Assembly: GCA_022340465.1 (NCBI GenBank)
Contig: JAJDNW010000037.1
Span: forward strand, 1-54,607
Reading direction: 5' to 3'
DNA length: 54,607 bases
Source: Deltaproteobacteria bacterium
Lineage (GTDB): Bacteria; Desulfobacterota; Desulfobacteria; Desulfobacterales; B30-G6
Made by a program: the position numbers and the translations under genes. The notes under the pieces were generated by a model that worked only from the letters and a program-made list of their open reading frames with translations, was not told the DNA's origin and did not search any database. Positions 1 to 9,488 of this stretch are shown here, piece after piece (positions within the stretch are counted from its first letter, which is position 1; each line of letters starts with the position of its first letter).

Positions 1-1736
1 AAGCCGTTGTAGGTCAAAAAATAGCGCTTGTTGGGAACGATGTCTATATCGTCGGCATAGCCATCGATGGTTTTCAAGGCGGCAGCGGGAATAGGATATT
101 TAAACCGGTGGATAGGGGCCATTCTGGCGGAAACAAACAGGTCTCCCTGAATGGTCTGTTCGGTCCAGTAGGTAACCGTGTGGCGGAAACTGTGTATCAT
201 GATCACCAGCGAGGTAAAAAGAGCGACCGCCGTGATCAGGGCGCCGATGGACACCGCGGACCGGACCCCGCTGTCACGCACATAGCGCATGGCCAGATAA
301 GCGGCGATACCGATTCGCCTAAAAACGATGGGTGAAAGGCAACGGCCGGTCAACCTGAACAGGGACGGCGCGTTCAGGGAAAACCCGATAAAAATCAGTA
401 AAATGGCCAGATAGCCCCAGAAAGGAATACCGGCTATGGGGGGTGCCTGGGCAAGCGGCCAGGCCAAAAAAATGCAGACGGTCCCCGCCACGGCAAATCT
501 GGCCGTGTTACGAGCGTATCCTTTGCCTGTCTGCGACGTTTCCAGCGCTTCCTTGGGAGGCACCTGCCGGGCTTCCCAGGCCGGCTGAAATGCAGCCGTC
601 ACCGCAACCAACAGGGTCGTCGCCAGGCTGAACACAATTTCCCAGGTATCCAGGCTCAGGCTTTCCACCCTGACCCTCAGAAAAAGCGTGGAAACCGTCT
701 GGCTGACCCCGTCGAGCATGTATATTACCAGGAGATTCCACAAAGGCAGAGCCACGAGCCAGCCCAGCAGCCCCAAGAAAGCCCCTTCTGCGATAAAGAC
801 GAAAAATAAGTGGTTGGCGGAGGCGCCCAGGGCTCTCAAAATAGCCAGCTCTTTGCGGCGCGAGGCCGCATTGAGGGCCACCAGGCTGTAGACGAGAAAC
901 ATGCCCACGAACAGTGAAGCAAAGCTCAATATGGAAAGATTGAGCTGATAGGCTCTGATCATGCCCTTGCCGCTTTCTCCCGTCGCCGTGGGCGGCCCTA
1001 AAACGATGCCTTCGGGAAGCTGCTGCCGTAAGGCCTGCCGGTCATCTGCGTTCAAGCGCTTGTCGAGCATGATATCCACACGATCGACATGGCCGTAGGA
1101 GCCGGTGAACTCCTGAAAGGTGGCCATGTCCGTAACGGCAACATGGCCGCCTTCAGCGAGTGCCAAACCGTCACGGTCCAGTATGCCGGCAATGTCGAAG
1201 CGATGCGCCTGAAAGGCATGCATCAGCTCAAGGGAATCTCCCTGACCGAGCCCCAGGGTCCGGGCCAGGGGCGCCCCCAGCATCAGCGTATAGGGGCGGC
1301 TCAACAGGGAAAGCCACGCCTGGTTTTGCCGATCGCCCGTCCGGGCGACTTGCCAGCTTCTGAAAGGACGGTCTAAAATCGGATCGATACCGATGAGGAG
1401 AAAGGCGTCGGCGCCCTTTTTACGAGGAAGCACATAGGTGGTGCTTACCGGAGAAACCTCACGGATGGCGGCGTTTTTAAAAAGCCGGGCGATGACGGTT
1501 TCAGGCACATATCCACCCGGTCGTGTGATGACGAGATCGGCCTGGCCGGCAATCAGATTAACGCTTTTGGTAAAGCTGTCCATGGTGGCATCGATGGAAA
1601 GGCGCACACTGGCAAAAACGGCCGCACCGATGGCGATGCCGCCTAGCACCATCAAGGCTCGGCCGGGATGCCTGCGCATATCGCGCAGGCTGAACCAGAC
1701 AAACAGCCGTATGAAGAATATCGCCCGGCCCATCAT
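1..1736 (-). CDS. ABC exporter permease (FtsX/MacB type), C-terminus beyond the window
   Basis: Membrane subunit of an ABC exporter of the FtsX/LolC/MacB class, which uses ATP hydrolysis to move substrates out of or through the inner membrane without transporting them through a classic pore. About 578 codons are visible with no stop, so the C-terminus lies off the left edge. A first membrane segment lies near residues 24-44 (ALMVLGGIAIGAAVFASVRL), followed by a periplasmic MacB-PCD-like region. An FtsX core follows near residues 260-300 (SRRKELAILRALGA), and a second set of membrane segments suggests a duplicated FtsX arrangement. The start ATG overlaps the stop of the upstream ATPase gene (ATGA), so the pair is translationally coupled. 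The substrate (lipoprotein, lipid or toxin) cannot be read from the sequence. Confidence 0.85.
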   Translation of the reverse strand, partial: MMGRAIFFIRLFVWFSLRDMRRHPGRALMVLGGIAIGAAVFASVRLSIDATMDSFTKSVNLIAGQADLVITRPGGYVPETVIARLFKNAAIREVSPVSTTYVLPRKKGADAFLLIGIDPILDRPFRSWQVARTGDRQNQAWLSLLSRPYTLMLGAPLARTLGLGQGDSLELMHAFQAHRFDIAGILDRDGLALAEGGHVAVTDMATFQEFTGSYGHVDRVDIMLDKRLNADDRQALRQQLPEGIVLGPPTATGESGKGMIRAYQLNLSILSFASLFVGMFLVYSLVALNAASRRKELAILRALGASANHLFFVFIAEGAFLGLLGWLVALPLWNLLVIYMLDGVSQTVSTLFLRVRVESLSLDTWEIVFSLATTLLVAVTAAFQPAWEARQVPPKEALETSQTGKGYARNTARFAVAGTVCIFLAWPLAQAPPIAGIPFWGYLAILLIFIGFSLNAPSLFRLTGRCLSPIVFRRIGIAAYLAMRYVRDSGVRSAVSIGALITAVALFTSLVIMIHSFRHTVTYWTEQTIQGDLFVSARMAPIHRFKYPIPAAALKTIDGYADDIDIVPNKRYFLTYNG

Positions 1737-2455
1737 GAAATGCTGATCTCGCCGTCCTTCATCAGGACCCGCATGGTTGCCAGAGGGTCCGCCAGGGAGC
1801 TGTGGGTGGCGATGATGATGGTCCGGTCGGATTCCTGATGGAGTTTTGCCAGCAGTTGAATGACCGTCTCGGCATTGTGGCTGTCGAGGTTGCCGGTGGG
1901 CTCGTCCGCCAAAATAATGTCCGGGTCGTTTATCAGGGCCCGCGCAATGGCGGTACGTTGCATTTCACCACCGGAGAGTTGGGCCGGCAGGTGGTTGAGG
2001 CGGGGTGCAAGGCCCAGCCAGTCGAGAAGCCCCTTTCCCTTTTCTCTGGTTTGGGCCACCGGTTTTCCGGCGAAAAAGGCGGGAAGACAGGTATTCTCCA
2101 AAACATCGAGGGTGGGAAGCAAGTTGAAGGACTGGAAAACCATACCGATCTTTTCGCGTCGAAACCGTGTCAGTTCCCTGTCCGAAGCCGTGGCCAGGTC
2201 AACCCCCCCCACCAGCAGGGTGCCGCTTGTGGGATGATCCAGACCGGCCAGCAAAGACAACAGGGTGCTTTTTCCCGAACCGCTGTTTCCCCTGAGTACC
2301 ACCAGTTGTCCGTTACCGATATCCATATCGATGGCATTGACACCGACCACCTGGCTCCTTGCCATGGAATAGACCCGTGTAAGCCCCCTGGCGGAGATGA
2401 GTGGTTGGTTTCGGCCGCCCACTGGTTCGGATTCCACATCTATATCGATCGACAT
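1733..2455 (-). CDS. ABC transporter ATP-binding protein (LolD/MacB family)
   Basis: Cytoplasmic ATPase that powers the adjacent FtsX-type permease. The 240-residue protein has all expected nucleotide-binding motifs: Walker [10 protein letters not shown] at residues 56-64, Q-loop Q108 ([10 protein letters not shown]), signature LSGGE at 160-164 in [15 protein letters not shown], Walker [13 protein letters not shown] at 180-191 and the H-loop ATHS. The combination of LSGGEMQR with DEPTGNLD is characteristic of the LolD/MacB/FtsE group. It overlaps the permease gene by 4 nt. The N-terminal 17 residues are acidic and precede the domain. Which substrate the pair exports is unknown; the general assignment is firm. 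Confidence 0.93.
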   Translation of the reverse strand: MSIDIDVESEPVGGRNQPLISARGLTRVYSMARSQVVGVNAIDMDIGNGQLVVLRGNSGSGKSTLLSLLAGLDHPTSGTLLVGGVDLATASDRELTRFRREKIGMVFQSFNLLPTLDVLENTCLPAFFAGKPVAQTREKGKGLLDWLGLAPRLNHLPAQLSGGEMQRTAIARALINDPDIILADEPTGNLDSHNAETVIQLLAKLHQESDRTIIIATHSSLADPLATMRVLMKDGEISIS

Positions 2456-2616
2456 ACGTCTGTTCCAATTAAAACTTGATTAAAAAGCCGTTCCTGATAT
2501 TTTCAAGCTGGCATACTGCCTGTGGGCACCATTTATACCCGTATTCATATAGGATTGCCAGCAGATATTGTACAGGACCTCGAGCCGGTTGTGCTATGCC
2601 GGATCGAATTGCTTTG

Positions 2617-2643
2617 TTGACAAACCGGCACCGTTCGTAAAAT
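2617..2643 (+). promoter_or_regulatory. possible sigma-70 promoter of the DUF1499 gene
   Basis: A perfect TTGACA at 2617-2622 is followed after only 15 nt by TAAAAT at 2638-2643. The spacing is shorter than optimal. It lies 17 nt before the only plus-strand gene here, leaving a very short leader. Inference only. Confidence 0.35.
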
Positions 2644-2659
2644 AAATGGTGATCAACCG

Positions 2660-3139
2660 ATGCAAACAAGACATCCCATAGCGCCTTTTTTGTGGGCGGC
2701 CCTTCTGGCAATCGCTTTGACCGGCGCTGTCACGGGTTGCTCCGGAAGCCAAAGAAAATTCGATATGAAAGCACATGATAGCTTGGCCCCCTGTCCGGAC
2801 CGTCCCAATTGCGTATCGAGCGAGGCGTCGGCTCCTGGACAGGCCGTTGCCCCCATGCAATTAGCAGGACGCTCAGATACGGAATGGGCGGACATCCAGG
2901 TGCTGATCGGCCGTTTGCCGCGCAGCGAAATTGTCACAGCCACCGATCGATACCTGCACGCGACCCTTAAAAGCAGGATTTTTGGCTTCGTCGACGATCT
3001 GGAATTGAGACTCGACCCGCAAACCGATGTTATCCACATCCGTTCGGCATCCCGGAGCGGCCACTATGACCTGGGTGTCAACCGCCGCCGGGTCGAACGT
3101 TTGCGAAAGCAACTAAGGGCTGCGGCACTTATCCGATAA
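2660..3139 (+). CDS. DUF1499 family lipoprotein
   Basis: A 159-residue protein of the DUF1499 family, whose biochemical role is not established. The N-terminus is a lipoprotein signal: hydrophobic stretch at residues 8-25 and a lipobox ending in LTGAVTGC with Cys27 as the predicted lipidated residue. The DUF1499 hallmark CPDRPNCVSS occurs at 44-53. The C-terminal half carries the family's conserved IFGFVDDLELRLD and IRSASRSGHYDLGVNRRRVE segments. The gene is a lone plus-strand unit between leftward-transcribed neighbours, so it is probably monocistronic. No strong Shine-Dalgarno is visible (GGTGAT 6-7 nt upstream at best). The family call is solid; function unknown. Confidence 0.85.
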   Translation: MQTRHPIAPFLWAALLAIALTGAVTGCSGSQRKFDMKAHDSLAPCPDRPNCVSSEASAPGQAVAPMQLAGRSDTEWADIQVLIGRLPRSEIVTATDRYLHATLKSRIFGFVDDLELRLDPQTDVIHIRSASRSGHYDLGVNRRRVERLRKQLRAAALIR

Positions 3140-3194
3140 CCAGACAACCCACTAGAATAAGTAGATATCCGGACCCGTAGGACCTGCACGGGTG

Positions 3195-4160
3195 TCACCC
3201 TGGACGGAGGCCGTCCATGAGCGCCTGCATGTCTGCGGGCACCGGTGCCGTAAAGCGCATCCTTTCACCGGTAACGGGATGGATGATTTGCAGCTTGTGG
3301 GCGTGCAGCATCTGGCGTTCGACGTTTTGAACGAGATGCCTGACGCCGGTGGAAGCATCGGCGGAAATCCGGGAGGCGTGCCGCCCGCCATAATCGGGGT
3401 CGCCTACGACCGGGTGGTGCATGGCTGCGCAGTGCACCCGGATCTGGTGGGTGCGCCCGGTCTTCAGATCGAGGCGCAGCAGGGTGAACCCTCCAAAACG
3501 CTCAACGACCCGCCAGTAGGTCTCGGCCGGGCGGCCCGCTCTGCTGCTTGTCGACATCTTTTTGCGCTGGGTGGGGTGGCGACCGATGGGAAGGCGCATT
3601 TCTCCCGAATCTGCCTTTACATTACCGTGAACGACGGCCAGGTAGGTCTTCCTCACCGAGCGTTCCTTGAACTGCCGAACGAGCGCATCCAGCGCCGATC
3701 CATTCTTGGCGATCACCATGACACCGGAGGTTCCTTTGTCCAGGCGATGCACGATGCCGGGTCTGATGTCGCCGCCGATGCCGCTTAAATCCGGACAATG
3801 AAACAACAGGGCATTGACCAGCGTTCCCGTATAGTTTCCCGGCGCCGGGTGCACCACCATGCCGGCCGGTTTGTTGACTACCGCCAACGCGCTGTCCTGG
3901 TAAAGAAAATCGAGAGAGATCGGTTCCGGTGCGCAATCAACCGGTTTCGGCGGCGGGATCTCCCCCTCGACCACATCCCCGGTTTTCAGGCGATGGCTCG
4001 GCTTTACAGCGGCTCGATTCACCCTGATGAAGTCATTGTGGATCAGGGTCGCGGCAAACGATCGGGAACATTCCTCGAGGCGCGTGGACACGACGACATC
4101 CACGCGTTGATCATGCTCCGAATGTTGGACAGTAAAAGAGAAAGGGCCCTGGCCGGACAT
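3195..4160 (-). CDS. rluD: RluD-family 23S rRNA pseudouridine synthase
   Basis: Converts uridines in RNA, in RluD's case in helix 69 of 23S rRNA, to pseudouridine. The 321-residue protein has an N-terminal S4 RNA-binding domain (about residues 18-78) and a catalytic domain with the motif HRLDKGTSG, catalytic Asp141. Further conserved blocks are VVNKPAGMVVHPAPGN near 94-109 and the C-terminal KTGRTHQIRVH. The length matches RluD (about 320). The gene begins 11 nt after the stop of carD and closes a long leftward gene run. RluC and other RluA-group enzymes share the catalytic motif; the S4 domain favours RluC/RluD, so the exact target position is inferred. Confidence 0.88.
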   Translation of the reverse strand: MSGQGPFSFTVQHSEHDQRVDVVVSTRLEECSRSFAATLIHNDFIRVNRAAVKPSHRLKTGDVVEGEIPPPKPVDCAPEPISLDFLYQDSALAVVNKPAGMVVHPAPGNYTGTLVNALLFHCPDLSGIGGDIRPGIVHRLDKGTSGVMVIAKNGSALDALVRQFKERSVRKTYLAVVHGNVKADSGEMRLPIGRHPTQRKKMSTSSRAGRPAETYWRVVERFGGFTLLRLDLKTGRTHQIRVHCAAMHHPVVGDPDYGGRHASRISADASTGVRHLVQNVERQMLHAHKLQIIHPVTGERMRFTAPVPADMQALMDGLRPG

Positions 4161-4171
4161 GACGGAAGCGG

Positions 4172-4729
4172 TTATGCTTCTTCCTGTTCAGGGGGGGTGA
4201 AAAGCGACTCGATCTCGGAGACGACGATCTCCTCTTTCGTATTCCTGGCTGTGGAAAGTTCTTTGACCAGCAGCCCCTGCGCGGTGTCGTACAATTTGCG
4301 CTCACCGAACGAGAGGTCTTTGGTCAGTTTCAATACGGACAGATCCCGGAACACTTCGGCGACTTCGTAAAGGGAACCGGTTTTTATTTTATCCATATAT
4401 TCGCGGTAGCGCCGGTTCCAGGTCTGGTTATCGATGCCGGATTCGCGCTTGGCTTTCATGACCTCGATTATCTTGGGGATCTCTTCTTTGCTGATGACAT
4501 CCCTCAGCCCCACGGCTTTGACATTCCACGTGGGGATCATGATGACCATACCGTTTTCGATGATCTTCATGATATAAAAATCATGGGTCTCGCCGTTGAC
4601 GACCTTGCTTTCGATCGCCTCGATCCGCCCCACACCGTGTGCCGGGTAGACAGCCAGATCGCCGACCTCGAATTTGCGTATGTCCTCCTGGTCGTTTGCA
4701 GGCGTCTCTTTATCCACTGTATTTGACAT
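4172..4729 (-). CDS. carD: CarD family transcriptional regulator
   Basis: CarD proteins bind the RNA polymerase beta subunit and stabilise the open promoter complex, tuning rRNA and stress gene expression. The 185-residue protein has the N-terminal Tudor-like RNAP-interaction domain (about residues 18-80, with KFEVGDLAVYPAHGVGRIE) and a helical C-terminal DNA-binding domain including LSFGERKLYDTA. No zinc-binding or extra domain is present. A well-formed promoter lies just upstream (4774-4802), so the gene has its own start of transcription although it sits 11 nt before rluD. The C-terminal acidic tail is short. Family assignment is clear; target promoters are unknown. Confidence 0.92.
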   Translation of the reverse strand: MSNTVDKETPANDQEDIRKFEVGDLAVYPAHGVGRIEAIESKVVNGETHDFYIMKIIENGMVIMIPTWNVKAVGLRDVISKEEIPKIIEVMKAKRESGIDNQTWNRRYREYMDKIKTGSLYEVAEVFRDLSVLKLTKDLSFGERKLYDTAQGLLVKELSTARNTKEEIVVSEIESLFTPPEQEEA

Positions 4730-4773
4730 TATTACCCCAGAAGCCTTTGGTTCCGATTTTATTCAAGATGCTT

Positions 4774-4802
4774 ATCATACCATTCCTTATGGGAACAATC
4801 AA
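4774..4802 (-). promoter_or_regulatory. sigma-70-type promoter of carD
   Basis: On the minus strand TTGATT (4802-4797) is separated by 17 nt from TATGAT (4779-4774). Transcription would begin near 4767, giving a leader of roughly 40 nt before the carD ATG. It lies immediately after the hppA terminator, as expected for an independent unit. Confidence 0.6.
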
Positions 4803-4803
4803 C

Positions 4804-4838
4804 GAAAAAAAGGATCGGCGCGCAAGCGCGCCAATCCT
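4804..4838 (-). terminator. Rho-independent terminator of the hppA unit
   Basis: A 13-bp stem (4811-4823 with 4826-4838) closed by a two-base turn contains GGCGCGC/GCGCGCC and one G-T wobble on the minus strand. It is followed on the minus strand by seven T residues (4810-4804). It lies 33 nt after the hppA stop codon. Confidence 0.85.
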
Positions 4839-4870
4839 TTCATTGCGAAGCTATCTCGAATGCTGCAGGG

Positions 4871-6883
4871 CTACATCAGGAACGGTACCATCAGCAGGGC
4901 CACAACATTCAGGATCTTGATCATCGGGTTGACCGCGGGACCTGCCGTATCCTTGTACGGGTCGCCGACGGTGTCACCGGTAACCGCAGCTTTGTGGGCA
5001 TCGCTGCCCTTGCCGCCCAGGTGGCCGTCTTCGATGTACTTCTTGGCATTGTCCCATGCAGCGCCGCCCGTGGTCATGGAAAGCGCCACGAACACACCGG
5101 TCACGATGCTGCCGATAAGCAGTCCGCCCAGGGCGATTCTGCCGAGCAAGAAGCCCACGAGAAGCGGAGTGACGACCGGCAAAAGGGCCGGAACGATCAT
5201 CTCCTTGAGGGCAAACTTGGTGACGATGTCGACGCATCTGCCGTAGTCCGGTTTGGCCGTACCTTCCATAATGCCCGGAATTTCGCGGAACTGGCGACGA
5301 ACTTCGTCCACGACGGCGCCGCCGGCGTTACCCACCGCTTTCATGGCGATGGAGGCGAACAGGTAGGGCAAAAGGCCGCCGATGAAAAGGCCGATGATTA
5401 CGTTGACGTCGCTCAGGTCGAACTTGATGGCTCCGGCTTCACCGCCATGCATGGCGAATTCCTGCACGTAGGCGGCAAAAAGCACCAGGGCGGCCAGACC
5501 GGCGGAACCGATGGCGTAGCCCTTGGTAACGGCCTTGGTGGTGTTGCCGACGGCATCCAGCGGGTCGGTGACCGCACGCACGCTCTCGTCCATTTCGGCC
5601 ATCTCGGCGATGCCGCCGGCGTTGTCTGTAATGGGGCCGTAGGCGTCGATGGCGATGACCATACCGGTCATGGACAGCATGGACATGGCGGCTATGGCGA
5701 TGCCGTACAGACCGGCAAAGTTGAAGGCCAGCCCGATGGCCAGGCAGATGGCCAGAACCGGAGCGGCCGTGGCCTGCATGCTGACGGCCAGGCCGGCGAT
5801 GATGTTGGTGCCGTGGCCGGTGGTGGAGGCTTCGGCAATGCCCTTAACCGGGCCGTAAATACCGGTGTAATACTCGGTGATGATAACGATCACGACCGTC
5901 AGTATCAGGCCGATCAGGGAACAGTAGTAGATCGCCATGGGTGAAAGATCACCCACACCCACCATGAACTTGTTGCAGGCATAGTAGAATGCCACCGCGC
6001 CGATAATGGCGGAGCCGAACATGCCCTTGTAAAGAGCGCCCATGATGTATTCGCTCTTTCCGAGCCTGACGAAAAACACGCCGATAATGGAGGCGATAAT
6101 GGAGATGGCGCCCAGAACCAACGGAAATTCAGTTGCCATGGTGACCTTGGGGAACAGCAGGTGGCCGATCAGCATGGCGGCGACCGCCGTAACCGCGTAG
6201 GTTTCGAAAAGATCGGCTGCCATACCGGCACAGTCACCCACGTTGTCGCCCACGTTGTCGGCGATGGTGGCCGGGTTTCTGGGGTCGTCTTCGGGGATAC
6301 CGGCTTCGACCTTGCCCACCAGGTCGGCGCCCACGTCGGCGCCTTTGGTGAAGATACCGCCGCCCAGTCGAGCGAAAATAGAGATGAGACTGCCGCCGAA
6401 GCCCAGGGCTACCAGGGCGATGACGTCATGGGTGAAGGTGTAGTAACCGGCGGTTACCGTGAGCGCCAGACCGGCAACGATCATGCCGGTGACGGATCCA
6501 CCCTTGAAAGCCATGGCCAGCCCGGCCGCCATGCCCTTCTTGGCGGCTTCCGCCGTACGGACATTGGCGATAACCGATACGCGCATGCCGATGTAGCCGG
6601 CCATAAAAGAGGCCACCGCACCAATCAGAAAACCGATGGCGGTCTTGGCGCCCATGGTGGCAAAAATAACGATGAAAATAATCGCACCGGCGATGCCCAT
6701 GCTCTTCATCTGGCGATTCAGATACGCAATGGCGCCTTCCTTGACGGCATTGGCGATGGACTGCATTTTCTCATCGCCCGCCGGAGCGCTTTTGACGACG
6801 GTTGCAATTATAATCGAAAACAGTACACCGGCGACGCCCACTAGCGTGCAAATCAACGGGATATTGTTCATTACAACTTCCAT
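4871..6883 (-). CDS. hppA: K+-independent membrane-bound proton-translocating pyrophosphatase
   Basis: Integral inner-membrane enzyme that couples hydrolysis of pyrophosphate to ion pumping. The substrate-binding signature is complete: [18 protein letters not shown], then [20 protein letters not shown], and the C-terminal [18 protein letters not shown]. About 16 hydrophobic segments are spread over 670 residues, the usual length. The residue that decides K+ dependence is Lys in [17 protein letters not shown]+-dependent enzymes have Ala here, so a K+-independent, H+-pumping enzyme is expected. I chose the ATG at 6883 because GGAGG sits 6 nt before it; an in-frame ATG at 6895 would place that site inside the gene. 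Pth ends 20 nt upstream. In sulfate reducers it can recover energy from pyrophosphate released by sulfate activation. Confidence 0.96.
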   Translation of the reverse strand: MEVVMNNIPLICTLVGVAGVLFSIIIATVVKSAPAGDEKMQSIANAVKEGAIAYLNRQMKSMGIAGAIIFIVIFATMGAKTAIGFLIGAVASFMAGYIGMRVSVIANVRTAEAAKKGMAAGLAMAFKGGSVTGMIVAGLALTVTAGYYTFTHDVIALVALGFGGSLISIFARLGGGIFTKGADVGADLVGKVEAGIPEDDPRNPATIADNVGDNVGDCAGMAADLFETYAVTAVAAMLIGHLLFPKVTMATEFPLVLGAISIIASIIGVFFVRLGKSEYIMGALYKGMFGSAIIGAVAFYYACNKFMVGVGDLSPMAIYYCSLIGLILTVVIVIITEYYTGIYGPVKGIAEASTTGHGTNIIAGLAVSMQATAAPVLAICLAIGLAFNFAGLYGIAIAAMSMLSMTGMVIAIDAYGPITDNAGGIAEMAEMDESVRAVTDPLDAVGNTTKAVTKGYAIGSAGLAALVLFAAYVQEFAMHGGEAGAIKFDLSDVNVIIGLFIGGLLPYLFASIAMKAVGNAGGAVVDEVRRQFREIPGIMEGTAKPDYGRCVDIVTKFALKEMIVPALLPVVTPLLVGFLLGRIALGGLLIGSIVTGVFVALSMTTGGAAWDNAKKYIEDGHLGGKGSDAHKAAVTGDTVGDPYKDTAGPAVNPMIKILNVVALLMVPFLM

Positions 6884-6902
6884 TCTTTCCTCCATCTGAT
6901 GT

Positions 6903-7499
6903 TTAGCTTAAAAAGTGAATGCTTCTGTCGTTAAACCTGTTCATGCCTTCCCTTGTACCCTCACAAAGGATTGTTTCAACAGCGTCCCGGGCCCGTGCGA
7001 CAACCTTTTCCAGGGCGGTTTTCTCCTGCCTTCCAAACTGGCCCAGAACGTGGTTGGTCACGGTACCATCTTCTCCGGAACGCCCGATACCCAGGCGAAG
7101 ACGGGCAAATGTATCCTCACCCAGCGTATCGATGATGGATCTTACGCCATTGTGTCCGCCATGCCCTCCTTTCTCTTTTATTTTTATCCTTCCGAACTCT
7201 AGGTCTATGTCGTCATGGATGACCAACATTTCCCGATACGATATTCTGAAATAATCGCCGACCTGCTTTACGGGCGCGCCGCTTCTGTTCATGTACGACA
7301 GGGGCTTCATCAGCAGGGTGTCGATGCCCTTTATCCGGCCGCGCCCCAGCTCGGCGTTGAATTTTTTCCGGTGGATGGGAATGGACCAGGCTTGCGCCAG
7401 TGCGTCCACCACGAGGAACCCGGCATTGTGTCTGGTGGCCGCGTAGTCGCTTCCCGGATTGCCGAGTCCGACCACGAGCCGTAAATCCTTTCCGGGCAT
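6903..7499 (-). CDS. pth: peptidyl-tRNA hydrolase
   Basis: Releases tRNA from peptidyl-tRNAs that drop off the ribosome. The 198-residue protein matches the bacterial Pth family length. The signature [18 protein letters not shown] contains Asn14 and the catalytic His24. Other active-site elements are [10 protein letters not shown] (67-74), HDDIDL with Asp97 and [12 protein letters not shown] with Asn117. Its ATG directly abuts the stop codon of rplY (zero spacing), the classic rplY-pth arrangement, so both are co-transcribed and probably coupled in translation. Confidence 0.97.
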   Translation of the reverse strand: MPGKDLRLVVGLGNPGSDYAATRHNAGFLVVDALAQAWSIPIHRKKFNAELGRGRIKGIDTLLMKPLSYMNRSGAPVKQVGDYFRISYREMLVIHDDIDLEFGRIKIKEKGGHGGHNGVRSIIDTLGEDTFARLRLGIGRSGEDGTVTNHVLGQFGRQEKTALEKVVARARDAVETILCEGTREGMNRFNDRSIHFLS

Positions 7500-8159
7500 T
7501 TAAGTTTCGTCGGTGGCAGCCTCACCCGCCTCTTCGCCGGCTTCCGCTTCAACCCCCTCTTCTTCTTCGCCCTCTTCCTCTTCCTCTTCTTCCTCGGCAA
7601 CCGGCGCCAGGACCGTCATCACCGTAAAATTGACATCGGCGGGCATTTCGACGTTGTCCCCCAGCACAATCTCCTCGACATGCAGAGAATCTCCGATCTC
7701 CAGATCGGTGATGTCGACTTCGATGGCCTCGGGAATTTCATCAGGCAGGCAGAGCACTTCCAACTCCCGCCTGACCAGCTGGAGCATACCGCCCATTTCA
7801 ACGCCCTTCGAAGTACCGGTGGTCACGATGGGAACGTTGACCGTTATCTTGCGCGACATGTCGACTTCGTAAAAATCGACATGGATGAGGTCGCCGGAAA
7901 GCGGATGGGTTTGCAGTTCGCGCACCATAGCCGTCTTGGTGACGGTTGCATCGCCCTCTATCGTCAGGTTCAGAAGCAACTGACCGACATTGGCCGATTT
8001 GGTGACCAGTTCCAGCGCCCTGGTCGGAACGCTCAGCATGATCGTTTCTGTATCGGGGCCGTACAGCACCGCCGGGATCAAGCCTTCGCGCCGTAACACC
8101 CTGGCCGGTCCGTTGCCCACCGTTGTTCTCAGTTTTGTTTTCAGTTCAATTTTTTTCAA
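7500..8159 (-). CDS. rplY: 50S ribosomal protein L25 (CTC form)
   Basis: Binds 5S rRNA in the large ribosomal subunit. At 219 residues this is the long CTC form: an N-terminal L25 domain (about 1-92), then a C-terminal beta domain with LPDEIPEAIEVDITDLEIGDSL. The last 35 residues are extremely acidic, with runs of Glu, and probably disordered. Translation begins at TTG with AGGAGG about 8 nt upstream; no ATG fits the conserved N-terminus. A hairpin shared with the rhomboid gene leader lies just in front of the ribosome-binding site. Pth follows without a gap. Confidence 0.95.
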   Translation of the reverse strand: MKKIELKTKLRTTVGNGPARVLRREGLIPAVLYGPDTETIMLSVPTRALELVTKSANVGQLLLNLTIEGDATVTKTAMVRELQTHPLSGDLIHVDFYEVDMSRKITVNVPIVTTGTSKGVEMGGMLQLVRRELEVLCLPDEIPEAIEVDITDLEIGDSLHVEEIVLGDNVEMPADVNFTVMTVLAPVAEEEEEEEEGEEEEGVEAEAGEEAGEAATDET

Positions 8160-8174
8160 AAATAATTCCTCCTA

Positions 8175-8209
8175 AAATAAAATCGCTGCACGATTTTATG
8201 TAATGCGGC
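8175..8209 (-). repeat. leader hairpin repeat, copy 1 (before rplY)
   Basis: A perfect 9-bp stem, ATAAAATCG (8177-8185) with CGATTTTAT (8191-8199), encloses a 5-nt loop. It sits immediately upstream of the rplY Shine-Dalgarno. The same stem and the flank GCGGC recur at 47191-47227 directly before the rhomboid gene, in the same orientation. Nothing else is shared between the two loci. Confidence 0.7.
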
Positions 8210-8284
8210 GTCATCGATGACTGACTGATCTCGATCTAAATTTGCATTCATCCCGGGCCGCATGCGGTACGGGCTGTATGCAAA

Positions 8285-9223
8285 TCACACAAACAGGGAT
8301 GTAACCGAATCGCCTGTGTAACTTCTTATGATGGCTTCGCCCACCAGGGTCGATATAGACAGGACCTTAATTTTATCACATACTTCTGCCTTTGCGCTCA
8401 GCGGGATCGTGTCGGTCGCCACCATGGTTTTCAGGGATGACTCCCGAATGCGGTCCACGGCCGGCCCGGAAAGCACCGGATGGGCGCAACAGGCATGCAC
8501 CTCCCGGGCGCCTTCTCTGACGATGGCTTCGGCCGCCTCCGTCAAGGTTCCCGCAGTGTCCACCATATCGTCCAGAATCACCGCAACCTTGCCGGCAACA
8601 TTGCCGATAACCGCCATCGCCTTGGCCACGTTGGGGGCCGAGCGCCGTTTGTCGATGATGACCAGGTCGGCCCCGAGGCGTTTGGCAAACGCCCGGGCTC
8701 TTTCCACTCCGCCGGCGTCCGGGGATACGACGACGAGATTATCCGTAAATTGTTTTTTTATGTATTCGATCAGCACCGGCGCCGCAAACAGGTTGTCCAC
8801 CGGTATGTCGAAAAAGCCCTGTATCTGACCCGCGTGCAGATCCATGGTGATCACCCTGTCGGCACCCGCGGTTGCCAGGAGGTTGGCCACCAACTTGGCA
8901 CTGATGGGTACGCGCGGCGCCACCTTCTTGTCCTGGCGCGCATAACCGAAATAAGGCATGACGACGTTAACCTTGTGGGCCGAGGAGCGTTTCAGGGCAT
9001 CGATCATCAACAACAGTTCCACCAGATTGTCATTGACCGGCCGGCACGTCGACTGAACCACATAGACCGTTTTCGTCCGCACATTCTCGTCGATTTCGAT
9101 TTGAATCTCGCCGTCGCTGAATGTCTTAACCTTGGCCCCCCCGAGAGGCAGTTCCAGGTAATCACAGATTCTTTTTGCGAGAACCGGGTTCGAGTTACCG
9201 GCAAAGATGATGGGGTCTTCCAT
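8285..9223 (-). CDS. prs: ribose-phosphate pyrophosphokinase
   Basis: Makes phosphoribosyl pyrophosphate from ribose 5-phosphate and ATP for nucleotide, His and Trp synthesis. The 312-residue length is standard. Visible motifs: the ATP-binding flexible loop YARQDKK (94-100), the catalytic region [18 protein letters not shown] (128-145) and the PRPP-binding loop [10 protein letters not shown] (218-227). It lies between tRNA-Gln and rplY in the common ispE - tRNA - prs - rplY - pth order, on one strand, so probably one transcription unit with processing of the tRNA. Confidence 0.97.
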   Translation of the reverse strand: MEDPIIFAGNSNPVLAKRICDYLELPLGGAKVKTFSDGEIQIEIDENVRTKTVYVVQSTCRPVNDNLVELLLMIDALKRSSAHKVNVVMPYFGYARQDKKVAPRVPISAKLVANLLATAGADRVITMDLHAGQIQGFFDIPVDNLFAAPVLIEYIKKQFTDNLVVVSPDAGGVERARAFAKRLGADLVIIDKRRSAPNVAKAMAVIGNVAGKVAVILDDMVDTAGTLTEAAEAIVREGAREVHACCAHPVLSGPAVDRIRESSLKTMVATDTIPLSAKAEVCDKIKVLSISTLVGEAIIRSYTGDSVTSLFV

Positions 9224-9342
9224 GCGTCTCCTCGACAGCCTATGCTAATTGTTTTTGAATTCTGTCCCTTGCAACCCAAACACGTTTTCCCGTTTCACAC
9301 CGGCTGTCCCCTGCCTGAAAAGGAATGGCCGGAACCTGCGCC

Positions 9343-9417
9343 TGGCTGGGGCGGGAGGATTCGAACCTCCGAATGCAGGAACCAAAATCCTGTGTCTTAC
9401 CACTTGACGACGCCCCA
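9343..9417 (-). tRNA. tRNA-Gln (anticodon TTG)
   Basis: A cloverleaf can be drawn on the minus strand: 7-bp acceptor stem TGGGGCG/CGCCCCA, anticodon stem CAGGA/TCCTG around the 7-base loop TTTTGGT giving anticodon TTG, and T arm GGAGG-TTCGAAT-CCTCC. The discriminator base is G and the 3' CCA is encoded. Total length is 75 nt including CCA. It sits between ispE and prs. Confidence 0.97.
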
Positions 9418-9488
9418 ACGGACAACCAGCGCGGCACCGTGCATAAAACCAACGCGTCCTTTCGGCGGCCACCTTCCACGACTGCGGG

